Made by a program: the position numbers and the translations under genes. From Klebsormidium nitens (Eukaryota > Streptophyta > Klebsormidiophyceae > Klebsormidiales > Klebsormidiaceae), in NCBI GenBank assembly GCA_000708835.1, contig DF236966.1, forward strand, positions 1 through 64,000: a stretch of DNA of 64,000 nt. The letters are read 5' to 3'. The notes under the pieces were generated by a model, which made no database searches, was not told the origin of the DNA, and was given only the letters and a program-made list of their open reading frames with translations. Below are positions 24,202 through 36,267 of this stretch, piece by piece; positions within the stretch are counted from its first letter, which is position 1, and each line of letters begins with the position of its first letter.

Positions 24202-25988
24202 TGGATGCAGTGCCTCGATGTGGTCAGAAGGGGGGACGAGAAGGAGGAATATCAGTTTACGAAAAAGAAACGTCCAATAGATGGAAGATCATTCTGCAGA
24301 AGGAACCACGGAAGGACGATTGCCAGGCGGAACGGCGTCCCAACTGGGTTGACCAAAACTTGGTATAAGCAAAGGAAAACTCCGAAAGACGGCTTTCGTT
24401 AAGCTATGGAAGACCAACAAGTTTCCCTCAAAAAGATGGTTCAGGAAAAGTTGCCGAAGAACAATAAGTTTCCCTCGACGGGGCATGATTGCAAAGAGAA
24501 ACCCGTTAAAGTTTGGCCCAGCTCCTACATAGATATTTTCACATTCACCAAATAGAGACTCTGTTGCTATCGAGTACACAATGAGCCGCAAACCATGGAC
24601 GCAACTCCTGCAAAACAATCATGGTGTGGTACATGACTTGTATATACGCCCTTTGTAATTGAACACGGTAGAAGAACACGGTAGAAGGGACTTGGATTGT
24701 CAGATTTATGCTAGGAGCCGCCTCGACTTTCAAAGCTCTGTGTCCTCGAGAGACCCTGTTTCGTTGTAACGGACGTCCGAGACAGCCCCTTCGTATCTTG
24801 TGTTCTTTACAAAAACATGGCCCGAACACTGCCAACTGAACCCACTGAACGTCGTCATTTGCGAAGCGAAGCCTCAGAACCGCAGAAAGTCTTTGAACAA
24901 ACCAAAGACCATTAATCTACAGATCAAAACAGAAGATATCCCCACACATCAGAACAACGGCCAGACGCCTGATTGCAATCTTCAAGCACCAAGTACATTA
25001 GAACTACTAGCCAAGCGTGGCACCAAATTGCGGCCAACCTCCGAGGATCGAAACCTAAATCAGTTGTCGAAGTAGAAGATTAGTGAAGAGTGAGCGGACA
25101 CACCATGGCCACCGAGAGCTGGAACGATGCCGCCAAAATTGGGAGTAGTGCGAATCTGCCCCGCCCTTCGCAGGTAGCGAGCTCAGCAGGGTCGAAGAAC
25201 GTATCGTACCTGCCAGAGTCACAAGGTCTGATAAGTACACCAGCTAAAACCTTAAGCTCTGCTGTGGAACCCACCTAAACGATTGAGCAACGTTCAGGCA
25301 TACTTGTGGGGCACTTGCCGAAGCCCTGCTGGAGGGTTGGGGCTGATTGACTGAATAGTAGGATGGGTGAATTTCAAAGCGTGACTAGCGAAAGTTCTGG
25401 GCGAGTGCAATCGGATTGTAGCCGGTTTCTGCCAATAGGACCACCGTTCAGCTCAACAAACGCTCAGACTTGTCCTAGATCTGTATGCAACACAGGCTTG
25501 ACGCCTTGGGAAGTGCACGACATAAATCTTCAAACCTAGCAGAGCAAAGACCAAAGCACTTATCATGAGATCATGATCATGCAGCCTCCGATCTAATTTC
25601 CTGTCAAAGGCGTATGCTGCGACGTATGGACTTCAAGATGCAAATGGAATTAGTTGGGCTATATGCTCAGAAAAAAGTAATTCTTCCAAGCTAACTCCGA
25701 GCCTTCGGAGGTTTTCTAAGAACGTGTGTGTAAATGCTGATAAGTTACTTGTCGAACCAGATAAGAATTATACCTGCCGTTTGCCAGTGTGGCAATTGCT
25801 GCAATAAAGCGTCTCTTTAGAGGTTGGAGATGAGATTTGAAATGGACAACAGAACCGGTTCAAGCAAAACTTCTCCCTCTCCCCCACCCACTTCTAACCA
25901 AATACCCGTCATTCTTCTTCTACTGTCCACCAACATGGGTTATTAAATCAGGTCCTTGCCGAAGGTCCAAATGGGTATCATGGGCAAC
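24202..25988. other. intergenic stretch upstream of the 473-codon ORF
   Basis: This is about 1.8 kb without a supportable gene. Open frames are under 110 codons, and none shows paired splice sites with family resemblance. The part near 24201 should contain the 5' leader and promoter of the minus-strand ORF. No repeat or mobile-element end was noticed. Confidence 0.4.
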
Positions 25989-26112
25989 TTACGTCCACCC
26001 GTAGCGTGCATCAAACTGCAGCTCCTTGTGACATGGCCGCTGAGGAGGCGTCGAAACCGGAGGCCGTTCAAAGGCCTCCGGAAGGGTTGTCGTAAGCTCC
26101 ATCGAAGCTTCA
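25989..26112 (-). CDS. possible terminal exon of an unrecognised small gene
   Basis: On the minus strand a good acceptor (aatttgcag) at 26113 is followed by an open frame to a TAA at 25991-25989, reading MELTTTLPEAFERPPV and ending ELQFDARYGWT. The style resembles the last exon of the small gene at 14662. I could not find convincing upstream exons between 26113 and 26900, though a candidate acceptor lies near 26392. The segment also contains a perfect 9-bp hairpin at 26057-26081. It may be a real small protein or chance. Confidence 0.25.
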
Positions 26113-27409
26113 CTGCAAATTAAGGCATGCATTGGGACATTAATCTCAGTGCAGCACAAACGTCTGGTTTCAGCAAGATCCAACCTTTTTGACTTGTGGC
26201 TGGGCCTGGGATATGCCAAAGGAGCATACATTCACGAGAAGGTTTGCTGGGTAAGGAGACCAGAACGTAATGCTGCAGTAACCAAGCAAGAATGAGTGGC
26301 ATCTTTGCAAGATGACAAGGCCAGAAGTTTGGTCCTTCATTGCAGACTTCCTGACCAGCATGGCCTTTGGAGCTGCAGCGCTTTTCACGGTTCCTGAGAT
26401 GGTAATGGTAATGCTGAATCCAATTCCAATACTTTACCTTATTTGCCCTCAGCAGAACGAAGAGAATCGACTTCCAGTAATTGCCAAATGCAGCAGAGTT
26501 GCAAATCTTATCTGGGCCCACTTGGTCCTTCCAAAAAACCTCCTGGACTCCAGATAAAGCCTCACCTCTTGAGGTTCAATCTACCCGGTCACCCCACAAG
26601 TATTGCTGCAAAAGCAGCTGACGAGCAGACGAGATAAAGGTTTGCCCAGCCAGAGGAAACCGACTGCGGCCTCAACAACAAACGTTTCAGACAGTCGCCA
26701 TTGTGGACCAGGAATGATTGCACTTTGAACAGCCTTCTGACTGATCAATTGTGCGCGATCCGGCGCGCAATACTGGTCTGATGCGTGACCACTAGCTGAC
26801 CAGAGAGAGATGGACTTCGGAACACCAGGAAACACCATGAACCCTATCCGAATCATGAGTTCACTTGCATCGGAACCACACATCTCACGCCAGCTGGCGG
26901 ACGCTGCAACAGCTCAGCCGCACGTTGCTCGGTGGAGTCGACCCGGTGCTCTGTGGGACTTCGTGCTGCCAACCGGCCTGTCTGTGTCAGCTATCTGGTC
27001 GGAACTTTCTTCCGGCCTCTTTTACTGCAAACCAGTCACTTAACCGACACTTTTTCTCCCATTTCCGACTATGAAGTAGTCAGGTAGAAGTACGTATCCC
27101 TTTACCGGGGAAGAAGGTTACGTTGACCCAAAAATTATGCCCGGTGAATATGTTTTATAACTGGACATTAAACCCGGGGGATGCTTTCAACTCGATGTTG
27201 TGCAACCGGGCAGTGCATAGATCTGGTTTGTCTTTGCTGCTGCAGAAGCTCTCGCAGAGGAGATCCGAGATCGCAGCCACCAGCTGAAGAGTGGTCGTCA
27301 CTTTCTCTGCAAAAGTTTCTCTTTCGGCACACCTACGACACGCGCCTTCAAGCATTCTCTCCGCACCTCCTTCACGCTCCTCGCCTCTCTTCAGCCTCCT
27401 CAGATAGCA
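26113..27409. promoter_or_regulatory. ferredoxin upstream region and unassigned DNA
   Basis: The last few hundred bases before 27410 are the ferredoxin 5' region. A TATA-like ttttataac lies near 27152, and a C/T-rich leader (cttcacgctcctcgcctctc) precedes the ATG. The rest holds only short open frames. It may contain upstream exons of the putative minus-strand small gene ending at 25989, but I could not link them. Confidence 0.4.
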
Positions 27410-29243
27410 ATGGCGTCCGCTGCCGTCGCTCTCAAGTCTGCCTGCGCCCCTGCGGCCTTCTCCTGCAGGGCGTCTGTTGAGACCTCTGTCAGCAAGGTCA
27501 CCCTTAAGGCGCCCGTGTCTCTGAGGAGGACAAGTGTGTCCAAGACCTTCGGAGTTGCTCAGGCTCTTAGCAAGACCACCATGTTCAAGGTTACTTTGAA
27601 GACCCCTGAGGGTGAGCCATTGCCTCTCATTTGTCGGTTGTGCTTGCATTCTGTGCGCCGCTTGTTGCTACTGAAGCCGTGCAAGAGTGTCCAGATACAC
27701 TTCCAATCTCTGTTTAATGAATGTGAAAGATAAGAGTGTTGTTGCAAGCGACTGAGGCTTTGTAAGCCCTTAACCAGTAAGACAATGGGTTACCTTGAAG
27801 CGAAGGGCTTTTCCAGAAGTTGCATGCACTTTGGAAAGTGCTATAGTAGGTTGGATATTTGCACAGTTGCCACTGGGTAGAATAAGTTTGTAACAAGAAT
27901 GTCGCTCTAATTATCCTGCAAGACGATCGAACTGTCACAAGCTCTGAACAAGTCCAGAAGCATCAGTAAAGCAAGCAGGAGGCATGGACTTGGACCTCTT
28001 TAATGAATGCCAGAACCCAAAAACCTGCACATCTGGTTTACCTACTTGCATTTGGCACATGGCGTGCTTTTCATTGTTCAGAAGGATCGGTTTTGGGGGG
28101 TCCACTGTGAGAAACAGGTTAGAAGTCTGCTAGAAGTTTTGTAGTTTATTCTGGCAATGGTTGGCAGTACTTGAGCTTGGCAACCAAGAAAATTCAGCAG
28201 AGCAGCATATCGCATTGGTGAAGCTGGTGCATCGCGGAGCTTTTTACCTTGCTGATCCATTGAAGAAAGCAGTTATTTACCCAATGCCTCCGAAAAGACT
28301 CATCGTATGGTCTAAAACGATCAGATTCTGAAATCATTCATATATCGAGGTTAGGTTTATGGCATATGGCAGGGAGTTGCTCCATTTGAGCATTTTTAAG
28401 GAGTAATAGATGCTCATTCGTAAGATGCTGAAAGTAGAAGAGGTTGGAAGACTACACTTTCCTGCAGTTGCCTAGATCTGACTATGGGCAATAGATCCCC
28501 AATGTTGCAGAATGCAACCCTTCCAACACATCCTACCAGCCAGTGACGGCGAGGTGAACATGAAGTCGCCTGCAGTATCTCAGCTTTCCGTCAACTGTCG
28601 TTCCTTTGAGTTTAGACTGAGACGCAACACATCACCTGTCAAGTAGTCAAGCACATCGTACTCACTCAAATGGCATCCTGTGCTTTGCTACAGGTGAACA
28701 AACCCTCGACATTGCTGATGATGTGATCATCCTCGACGCCGCTGAGGAGGCCGGAATCGACCTGCCCTACTCATGCAGGGCTGGCGCTTGCTCATCTTGC
28801 GCTGGCAAGGTTGAGAGCGGCACCGTTGACTTGGGGGACCAGTCTTTCTTGGATGACGACCAGGTTTCCGCTGGATACATCCTCACATGCACTGCCTACC
28901 CCACGTGAGTCTCCGCGATCTAAACCGTCTCCTATCTTGCTAGGGTTAGCTTTAAGGGATGGTTACCATTGGTTTGGAGGTAGCACTTGCTCGCTGGTGC
29001 TAGTTGTGAAATGCCAATCCATGCAGATTGAGCATTTGTTAAAGGGAAGTCTTGGTTGCGTTGTGGCGAGTGCTACGTTTTATTTCTAGAATGAATTCCA
29101 CAGGATAACCTCGTTGCCTGCTGAGCAGCATTCTAGGTGCACCTGGGTCCTTCTGTCAATGAGAGCAAGGCTAATGGACTCTGACGTGCCTTTGCAGGTC
29201 TGACTGCACCATCTTGACCCACCAAGAGGAGGAGTTGTTCTAA
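27410..29243 (+). CDS. chloroplast [2Fe-2S] ferredoxin, plant type, 3 exons
   Basis: Exons are 27410-27611, 28694-28904 and 29198-29243 (459 nt, 152 aa). Plant-type ferredoxin accepts electrons from photosystem I in the stroma and passes them to FNR, nitrite reductase, thioredoxin reductase and others. Residues 1 to about 55 are a Ser/Ala/Lys-rich transit peptide. The mature domain starts near [11 protein letters not shown]. The cluster ligands are Cys95, Cys100 and Cys103 in [15 protein letters not shown], and Cys133 in [10 protein letters not shown]. The acidic ending HQEEELF is typical of photosynthetic ferredoxins, and the mature length of about 97 aa is normal. The photosynthetic isoform is likelier than a root-type one, but eye inspection cannot settle this. 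It is unusual for such a small protein to be split by a 1.1-kb intron. Confidence 0.96.
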
Positions 29244-30216
29244 GTTGATTCTTGTACACACACTGCTTTGCGACCTGATTTTTTGGAGAGCTCATAGTTT
29301 CTGGGGGCATTGTGAGAGCAGGGATCGGACAATCAAGCAATGTTGTACTTATATGGATGATCTTGTAGAACACTCCACGTGTCCCCTTCAAACTAGGCCC
29401 TTGCCCGCTTGCCGGTCCTGATCGAGCCTTATGAGCTTAGCTTGGCCTGCAGTTTCTAGCGAATGCGTTGCCTCTCAAATCTCTCAAACTTGGTGCTGTC
29501 CCATGCGTCGCTGTGCTTTACTTCCAACCAAAATACAATCGATCACTGCTCGTACAAGCAGCTATGCTGTTGATTGATGAGGGTTATAGTACATTCATCA
29601 TAGAACACAATGCACAGCGTTTGTACGGTGATGGTCTCTTTTCGCACCCCGTAGCCAGGGCGGCCATAGGCTTCTCATCGCATACAATGGTTGTGACTGT
29701 TCTGTGTGGTGCCTGTGCTTCTACAGTATCCAAAACCAGCCATCAAGGCCTCAACTCGCTATGCAATCAATATGAAGCCTTCATTGTAAGACGAATGCAT
29801 CCCACTGCATCTTCCCATCAATGTCCCACAAGCACAGCACAAAGTTGGAGGGCGCTCTCGCATGTGATCTAGGTATATCCCGCACGGAATGTCAGTAGCT
29901 TAGCTAGCATGGCTGAGTATGCATAGTTATAACAGAGCCTGTAGACGCGCGCTGATTGTGAAATTGCATGCAATGGAATTTTATACATGCATTCACGATC
30001 GTAAGTTAATCAGAGTTATAGTATCACATCAGTCATATCCTGGAAGACAAGCCGGATTGTACGTCCATAAAATACAGGATATATTTTGTGAATTCAACTG
30101 ATCGTCAACAGGGAACTGATGCCACGCAGACTAGCCCGTATTTGTTACATGCATGAGATGAGTGTGACTTGGAATGGACGTCAACTTTCGAATCAATGTA
30201 CATGACAATGTTCCCG
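29244..30216. other. convergent spacer, ferredoxin / DHH gene
   Basis: About 1 kb lies between converging stops. The part from 29880 to 30200 is rich in palindromic words (gcatgc, gcgcgc, acatgcat). It has no open frame of interest and no RNA-gene signature that I can see. The ferredoxin 3' untranslated region occupies the left part. Confidence 0.5.
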
Positions 30217-33200
30217 TCAGTGTCGCCAGCTGTCAAATAGAGTTCTTTGGACTATAAAGGAGCTTGCGTTCTTGTGCCCTCCGCCGCTATAAACCTGCAG
30301 ACTCACATCCTTTGTTGAACAGACATTGGCGATCAGAGGGGCCTCACAGAGCAATGAATCTTGACTACTGACCAAGCCCAGATCCCTTGCTGGCAGATAG
30401 CTCCATGGGCAAAACAAGAACTCAATTGTCCTTGATTAGAGAAAGCTATAGAAACGTTTTGCCGAGAGCATCAAAGAGGGAGCCCTATGACTCAAACCAC
30501 TTTGACGACCAGGAAGCAGGAAGGGCCAGTCTCGGGGTCGCTTGCTTGCCACAATCTAGAAGTTGAGGCTACGTAAGTCCCATGACGCACCCTTGCAAAA
30601 GGTCAGAATGTACTGAGCTCAACCTCCGCTTCAGATGACCGAAACTTTGAGGTGCTTACCTGCGATATGACCGTCGTGTCCTCGTCCCCTTTACTCCGGA
30701 GGCTGACCTTGACTAGTGTGGGGTCCTCGAGACCCGGTTCCTCATATGCAATTGCACCAATCGCCCTGCAAGAGTGTTAGACCGGCTCAGATCCAAGCAG
30801 AATATGCAGCGGATGTTGGTCGAGCGGACGACAATAATCGGGCGGATTTGGAACGATTGACCAGCCTCGCTGGTCATGCAACTCGGTCCTAGTCAGTCTG
30901 AAGGCAACGTCCGCTTCTTACCGTGATATACTCCGGAAAAAAGGCATGCGCGTGTCAAATGGAATCGCGAGGACGAGAAGCAAGAGAACAGAGGAAGGCC
31001 GTCGTAAAGGGAAGTCAGAGGGAGAATACAGGGAACAGATTACGCTGGGGAGGGACAGGGAAGAGATCGCGCTGGGGAGGATAATGCTAAAGTTGGGAAA
31101 GTGCGACAAAAGAAACGGCTGAGATGACAGAAGACCTGTTCACCTGTGCCCCGCAAATTCGCTCTTGGCGGCCAGCTGGTTCCCCAGCTCGCTGCGGAGT
31201 CGCGCCACGTTACTGTCGACCTTAACCGCCTGCAAGAAATCCAGATTTATGAGAGCGAAGCGGACCACTGATCTTCGAAGCTAACATTGATCGAGACATT
31301 CAAATGTGGGTAACGACAAAGGAACGGATTGACTCATCGAACAGCTTCAAGAGGTGTGGGCGGGAGGGCTGACGGGGAAAAGATTTGGGTTCCGCGCAAT
31401 GTGCTACCAACAATGTCCAAGTTCTTCTCCAACCAAAACAACGAAGGCACAGAGAGAGCCGCAAACATGTGGAAGACGGACTGTGACGAGCGAGCGACAT
31501 TACGCGTCAGCGTTGGGCGGTTCTAAGACCGCGCGGTGGACACCGACAGCATGACAGGCGCATAATTTCGTTTCTCCAAGCGCCCGAAATCCGGTCGACG
31601 GGCGGACGGTCGGAATAACGAACGAGCGGAACCATGGGCGGAACGAGCAGACGGAAGCAGACGGATGCCATGCAAAATCCGATGAGTCATCAAGTCGAGA
31701 TTTGTAGAAAGACTGATGCAGGAGGAAGAGGAAGGATCCTTGGCGCACAAACGAGGCTTTGCTAACGTCAGCTCGAAACGGTCAATCGCAAAATCGGGAC
31801 GGGATGCCTTTGTACGGATTCTTTGGACTATGATTTTGGGATTGATTGTACAACTTTAAACCATTTCTGTACGAAGCAGGCGCAAAGATACGCTCGGCTT
31901 GGTCCATTGCCGCTCGTCCGCAGAATGTTGGCCGAAGAGCGACCGACCTCGTACTTCCTAAAGACAAAAGGGTCTGAGCACTTTTGCTTTCCAACGCTGA
32001 CCGTTACAACCCCATTTTGTATCTTGCCACCCTCTCTGTCACTCAGGTGAGACAACCGAAAGCAGCTACAGAGAAGGGTACCGAAACGAGCATCTGAGAA
32101 CGGGGATCGAAGGCCTTCATATGTAATTGCGCTGGCTTCCGTTGGCCTGTCCTCTGCATTCGTGGCGTAGGCCCCCAAATTTGTGACGTAGGCCTCCAAG
32201 TTCGTGACTTAGGCGTCTGGATTTGGGCTCACCAGGCACGTGCCGTACTGGCCGCCTCCCAGCTCCACCACGAACGTTTCTTCGAGCGCCGCCGCAATGA
32301 TTGCGTCCTTTTCCGCCAAACTAGCCTCTCCCCGCCGTATGACGTCATCAAGTTTCAGCTCGAGCAGCTGCGCCGAGGTGACACTGACGTCACTCGTCAG
32401 CGGTTTTAGGGTTTTAGGGTGGTTCTGAATCACAAAGTACACGACCGAGGAAGGGGTCTCGTGAGATGAGCATTCGTCCCCCCTGTTCGGACACAACAAT
32501 GTCGACCTCCGACAGTCGACAGTTTTAAACCCCGGCATTGCTTGATGGATTTTGAGACAGATGAATTTGGCAAGGACCAGACCATTGACAGTCCTTTCAA
32601 ACCCTCTGAACGGATCGTAGTACTCAGGACAAAGGTGTAAGAAAGTTTGTCATCCAAGGCAGCATACTGATACAGGAAACAAAGCCTGATCAAACGAACG
32701 TCCCTATCTGGACAACTCTCTCCAGACTAGCCGAAGCGGAAGCACTCGCCAATTGAACACGAGCTGGGGAACTTCAAGTCAATAGAATCACACACCCTTG
32801 CAAAGGAAAAAGTGCACAATCACCTGCTCAAACACACCCGGGTTCTTCCCCGCATCGTACTCGACGTCCAGATCCTTGAGCCCGCTGCTGAACGCCTTAC
32901 TGTCCGGAAGCGTCCACTTCCACAGGTCCGCATCCTCTATGTACTCGAACAACCGACGCAGCGCGGTAGCTTTCCCCTCAGGCAGTCCAAAAGCGCCCCG
33001 TTGGTCTCTTGCTAACGCCTCTGCTGCACATCCGGTTGCTTTGGCATTGCTTTCGGGGTCGGTAGCATTCCCTTGATCTCCTTCTCGGCCATCCAACAGC
33101 TCAGCAGATGCACTACAAGTAGCGGCTTGCATTGAGTCTCGCTCAGTTTGCTTTCTTTGCCCCAAATTGTCGCCCGCAAACCTAAGTCGACTCGCTGATT

Positions 33201-35776
33201 GCTCTTCTACTAGCTTTGACTGTTGTCGATACTTTTCGGAGAAGAAGTCCCAGGCGACCGTGGCTCCGCTGCGGTTCATGTCGAGCAGGGTGCGGAGGTT
33301 CAGGGGTCCGCTGCCGGGGCGCGGGAGGGTCTCGAGCGCGGTCTTGTGGTGGTCCAGGACCGTCACCCTGGCAGGACAAGCAAGTTGATTTGAATGGATA
33401 CTATCTTCTTCAAAGTGTTGCATCCAACCGAGTTGTACAGAATTTCCTTTTACAGATTTTCGTCTTCACTACGGATTACAGGCCGGGCCAGAGTCTCGAG
33501 CGCGGTCTTTTGGTTGTCCAGGAGCGTCACACTGGCAGGAGAATTGAAACGTTCAGACTGTTCCGTAGTACCAAATGGTATAGGGACTTCGTATGAAGTG
33601 GCACCCATCCTGAAAGTTCGTTGAAATCAACCAAAGGAGGGTTTTGAGCGCGTTCTTGTAGTGGTCGGGAACCGTCACGCTGGCAGGGATGTGAAAGATA
33701 ATCTCAGCTGTCAGCTTTTCGTCCAGACTTCCGTTATACCAGTCGGTATGGTACTTTTTATAAAGATGACAACAACATGAAAGTTCGTAAAAGTTGACCA
33801 AAGGAGGGTCTCGAGCGCGGTCTTGTGGTGGTCGGGACTGTCACACTGGCAGGCAAATCTCGACTCTCAGCTTTCTCGTCCAGACTTCCATTCACCAGTC
33901 GGTATGGAAGTTCCTATGAAGATGACACTCACCATGAAAGGTCGTTAAAGTTGACAAAAGAAGGATCTCGAGAAAATATATGTAGTGGTCAAGAACCGTC
34001 GTACTGGCAAGAGAAGCGTAATGAAGTTAACTGCGACTTTTCAAAAGGGTGCTCCTTTTGCTCCGTTACAAAACAAAGCGATATGAAAGTCTTCTATGCT
34101 TGAATCAAAGCCCATTTGGAATCGAGTCGCAGCCTCTCAAAAAGTCTCCTTTTTTGCCGTTTAACAGATTCTAGGTGTCAGGCTCGACCTTCGGACAACT
34201 TCAGGCCCCTCGACCCATTCCTAAGTAGAAAACCAGCCTGACTGTGTCTCCACAATACTCAAGGAAAATGACTCCGTTTCATTTTGGAAGAGACGAATCT
34301 TCCTAACTTAACGTACACGAGCGATGACTCACCGGCCTGCTTTTCCTGCCAGCCGCTCCGCAAAGCCCTGGGGTCCCGCAAAATCTAGAAGGTAGACCCC
34401 GTCCCGAGAAGTGCACGGCAGATCGCCCACTCTGCAGGTAGGGAGCATGTAAGGGTCTTGTTCAAAATTCCCCACAGATGCACAGATCATGGCTGAGAAG
34501 AATGGATTTCAGGAAGCAATCTCAAAAGCACCGCACGTGGGGCGCGCACTTGATTAGATTGCCCCCATGTCCAGAAGGACTTGTTTCCTCCACAAAGAGT
34601 GGTTGCGACGGTCCAACCGTCTAGCTTGTCATCATACAGAAAGGCGTCAACTCCGTTCACTTCTGGGAGTTGGGGTTAAAAAGTGGTGCAACAACAGGCA
34701 GAACTGCAAAAGAGGCGCACAGTACCTTCTCGGACTGAACACGGTGTTTGGCACGAAGCGGACCTCCTTGTTGATGGCTCGGTGGTACAAGTAGGCAGCG
34801 AGCGCTGCAAAGACCCCATCTGGGCAAGGGTAGTGATAGAGCACCCATGTCGGGCCCGGCAAAGTTTCCTCATCTGTAAAGTACAAAGGGAAACTCAGCT
34901 TTTGGAGGCAAGTCTGGCGTCAAAACGACAAGCGACGTCTTTGACGCTTTTAAAAACGAGGACCCAGGCAATGAATTCCTGGGTCCCCGGAAAAAATCAC
35001 TGCTTCAATGCAATTGTCTTCCAGCTGTTTTGCTTTTCGAAATGAAATGGGCACAGGAAGCAGACACCAACAAACTTGACTGCCAAGGTAAGAAGGAAGG
35101 AAGAGAAAGGGGGAGAATGAAGTAGTTCTACATGTCAGAAAAGGTGGCGCAATTGCTAGCAGTGGTAAAATATGAAAATGCACAAAAGGAACTTTGTTGG
35201 AGAAGGCTGTATTCCTCAACTCAGAGAACGGAAAGCATTTTCAAAAAGGAAGCCAGGACTTGTAGGACTTCTTTTCTGGAAGTGCACAGACTTAACGAAC
35301 TCCTTATGAAGATCACTGCCGCTCGTAGATTGCTGTTGCTGTGATGTGCACACGCTTGCAGTACTCTAATCATCCAAAGTCTGTCGTGTTTGTCTTTAAA
35401 GTGAACACCAAAGCCACAGTTGCCAAATGCTGAGTTCATCTAACGACATGTACGGACCTTCCCCGCTTTGTGCAGCCATCTCAGACTGCGCGCTTGTGGC
35501 AATTCGACAACTCTTACTTCGTGCTCCTGGATTGCAGCTACGTAAAACCTTTGCAATCGGAAGCGGTGGTGTGCTGAATGCTGAGGAGTGCGCTGGCGCC
35601 CTTAGTGCAAGAGGACCAGTTGCAACTTTCAAAGTGCTGACAGCCCCAGGGCGGTCTAGATTGAAAAAGGTGATAGCAAGGCCGCTGGCGAGACTCTTGG
35701 AGTTTGCACCAGTGCTTGCAGGGCGGAGCAGGAACGATCCTGACAGAGAGAGCGGCCTCCGCACAATTGACAGCAT
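30217..35776 (-). CDS. organelle-targeted DHH/DHHA1 phosphoesterase-like protein, 8 exons
   Basis: Minus-strand exons are 35776-35458, 34873-34726, 34431-34333, 33367-32824, 32367-32233, 31229-31144, 30765-30660 and 30294-30217 (1515 nt, 504 aa). DHH-superfamily proteins hydrolyse phosphoester bonds in nucleotides or short oligonucleotides using metal ions. The plant member of this architecture is poorly characterised. Visible motifs are YHYPCPDGVFAA (Asp125), VYLLDFAGP, VTVLDHHKTALE (Asp194-His195-His196), MNRSGAT, FEYIEDADLWKWTLP and, at the C-terminus, SGGGHKNASSF (DHHA1 motif near residue 485). Residues 1-106 are rich in Ser, Arg and Ala with few acidic residues, fitting a plastid or mitochondrial presequence. 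A low-complexity insert of about 70 residues follows the SGAT motif in exon 4. Intron 3 contains a five-unit array built from the exon 4 edge. Confidence 0.9.
32162..32224. repeat. 21-bp minisatellite, three units, beside a splice donor
   Basis: Three consecutive 21-nt units (gtggcgtaggcccccaaattt and two variants) fill 63 nt of intron 5 of the DHH gene, starting 8 nt inside the intron. The units differ at several positions. There is no coding frame. Confidence 0.8.
32404..32419. repeat. two tandem TTTTAGGG units inside an intron
   Basis: The + strand reads TTTTAGGG twice in a row at 32404-32419. This is the telomere-type octamer known from some green algae. It lies about 40 nt upstream of the exon 5 acceptor of the DHH gene. 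Only two units are present, so chance or a small interstitial insertion are both possible. Confidence 0.7.
33329..34010 (-). repeat. five-unit array of the DHH exon 4 edge in intron 3
   Basis: The acceptor and first ~40 nt of exon 4 (33374-33329, minus strand) recur at 33493-33538, 33641-33686, 33809-33853 and 33964-34010. The spacings are 148-168 nt. Intervening text (tccagacttcc, ccagtcggtatgg, tgaaagttcgt) is also repeated, so this is a true tandem array. Identity to the exon falls in the most distal unit. Each unit keeps an AG-like acceptor except the last, where cag has become aag on the plus-strand equivalent. Confidence 0.9.
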
Positions 35777-36267
35777 TGTTGAGCTGGAGAAGACGAGCGC
35801 ATTATTGCTACCACCATTGAAGCGAGCGGAAAGAACCTCAAATCCGCGTTTTAGAAAGCGAATTTTGCTTTACTGGTCAGACTGCAGCTGGCTTGCTGGG
35901 CAGGACTCTTCCGTCCAACATTTTTCAAAGGTCGAAAATTGATGAAGAATACCGTTTCTATAAGAGGTGTTTTGAATATCCACTTCTTGAACTCCTTCGC
36001 ACATTATCCACTTCCAGAATTTTCCCTGGCACTGGCACTGGCAGGAAAGTTGCGGGAGGCGTTTAAGTGCGCTCCTGCATTGGGGTCGTGGAGGGTCCCA
36101 GGATACGGTGCATATCAACGTGGAAAGGAGGATTTGACAGTCAATGTAGCCGCACCACCCCTTGCATCATACCACCATTGCCAAAGCGCTGAGCAAGTTT
36201 TAAGACCTGTCGGTTGATCGAGCACAACGCCTTTCCTCCATGTTCAGAATGAGGGTCCACAACCCTG
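35777..36267. promoter_or_regulatory. DHH gene / NAA50 divergent intergenic region
   Basis: This 491-nt interval lies between the DHH ATG and the first ATG of the long open frame leading into NAA50. It should contain both promoters. I see no clear TATA or other named element in it. Confidence 0.4.

Noticed and set aside
35427-35942. 171-codon plus-strand frame near the NAA50 promoter
   Set aside because: It overlaps the DHH gene first exon (transit peptide) on the other strand, which connects by a correct donor and phase to the conserved domain.
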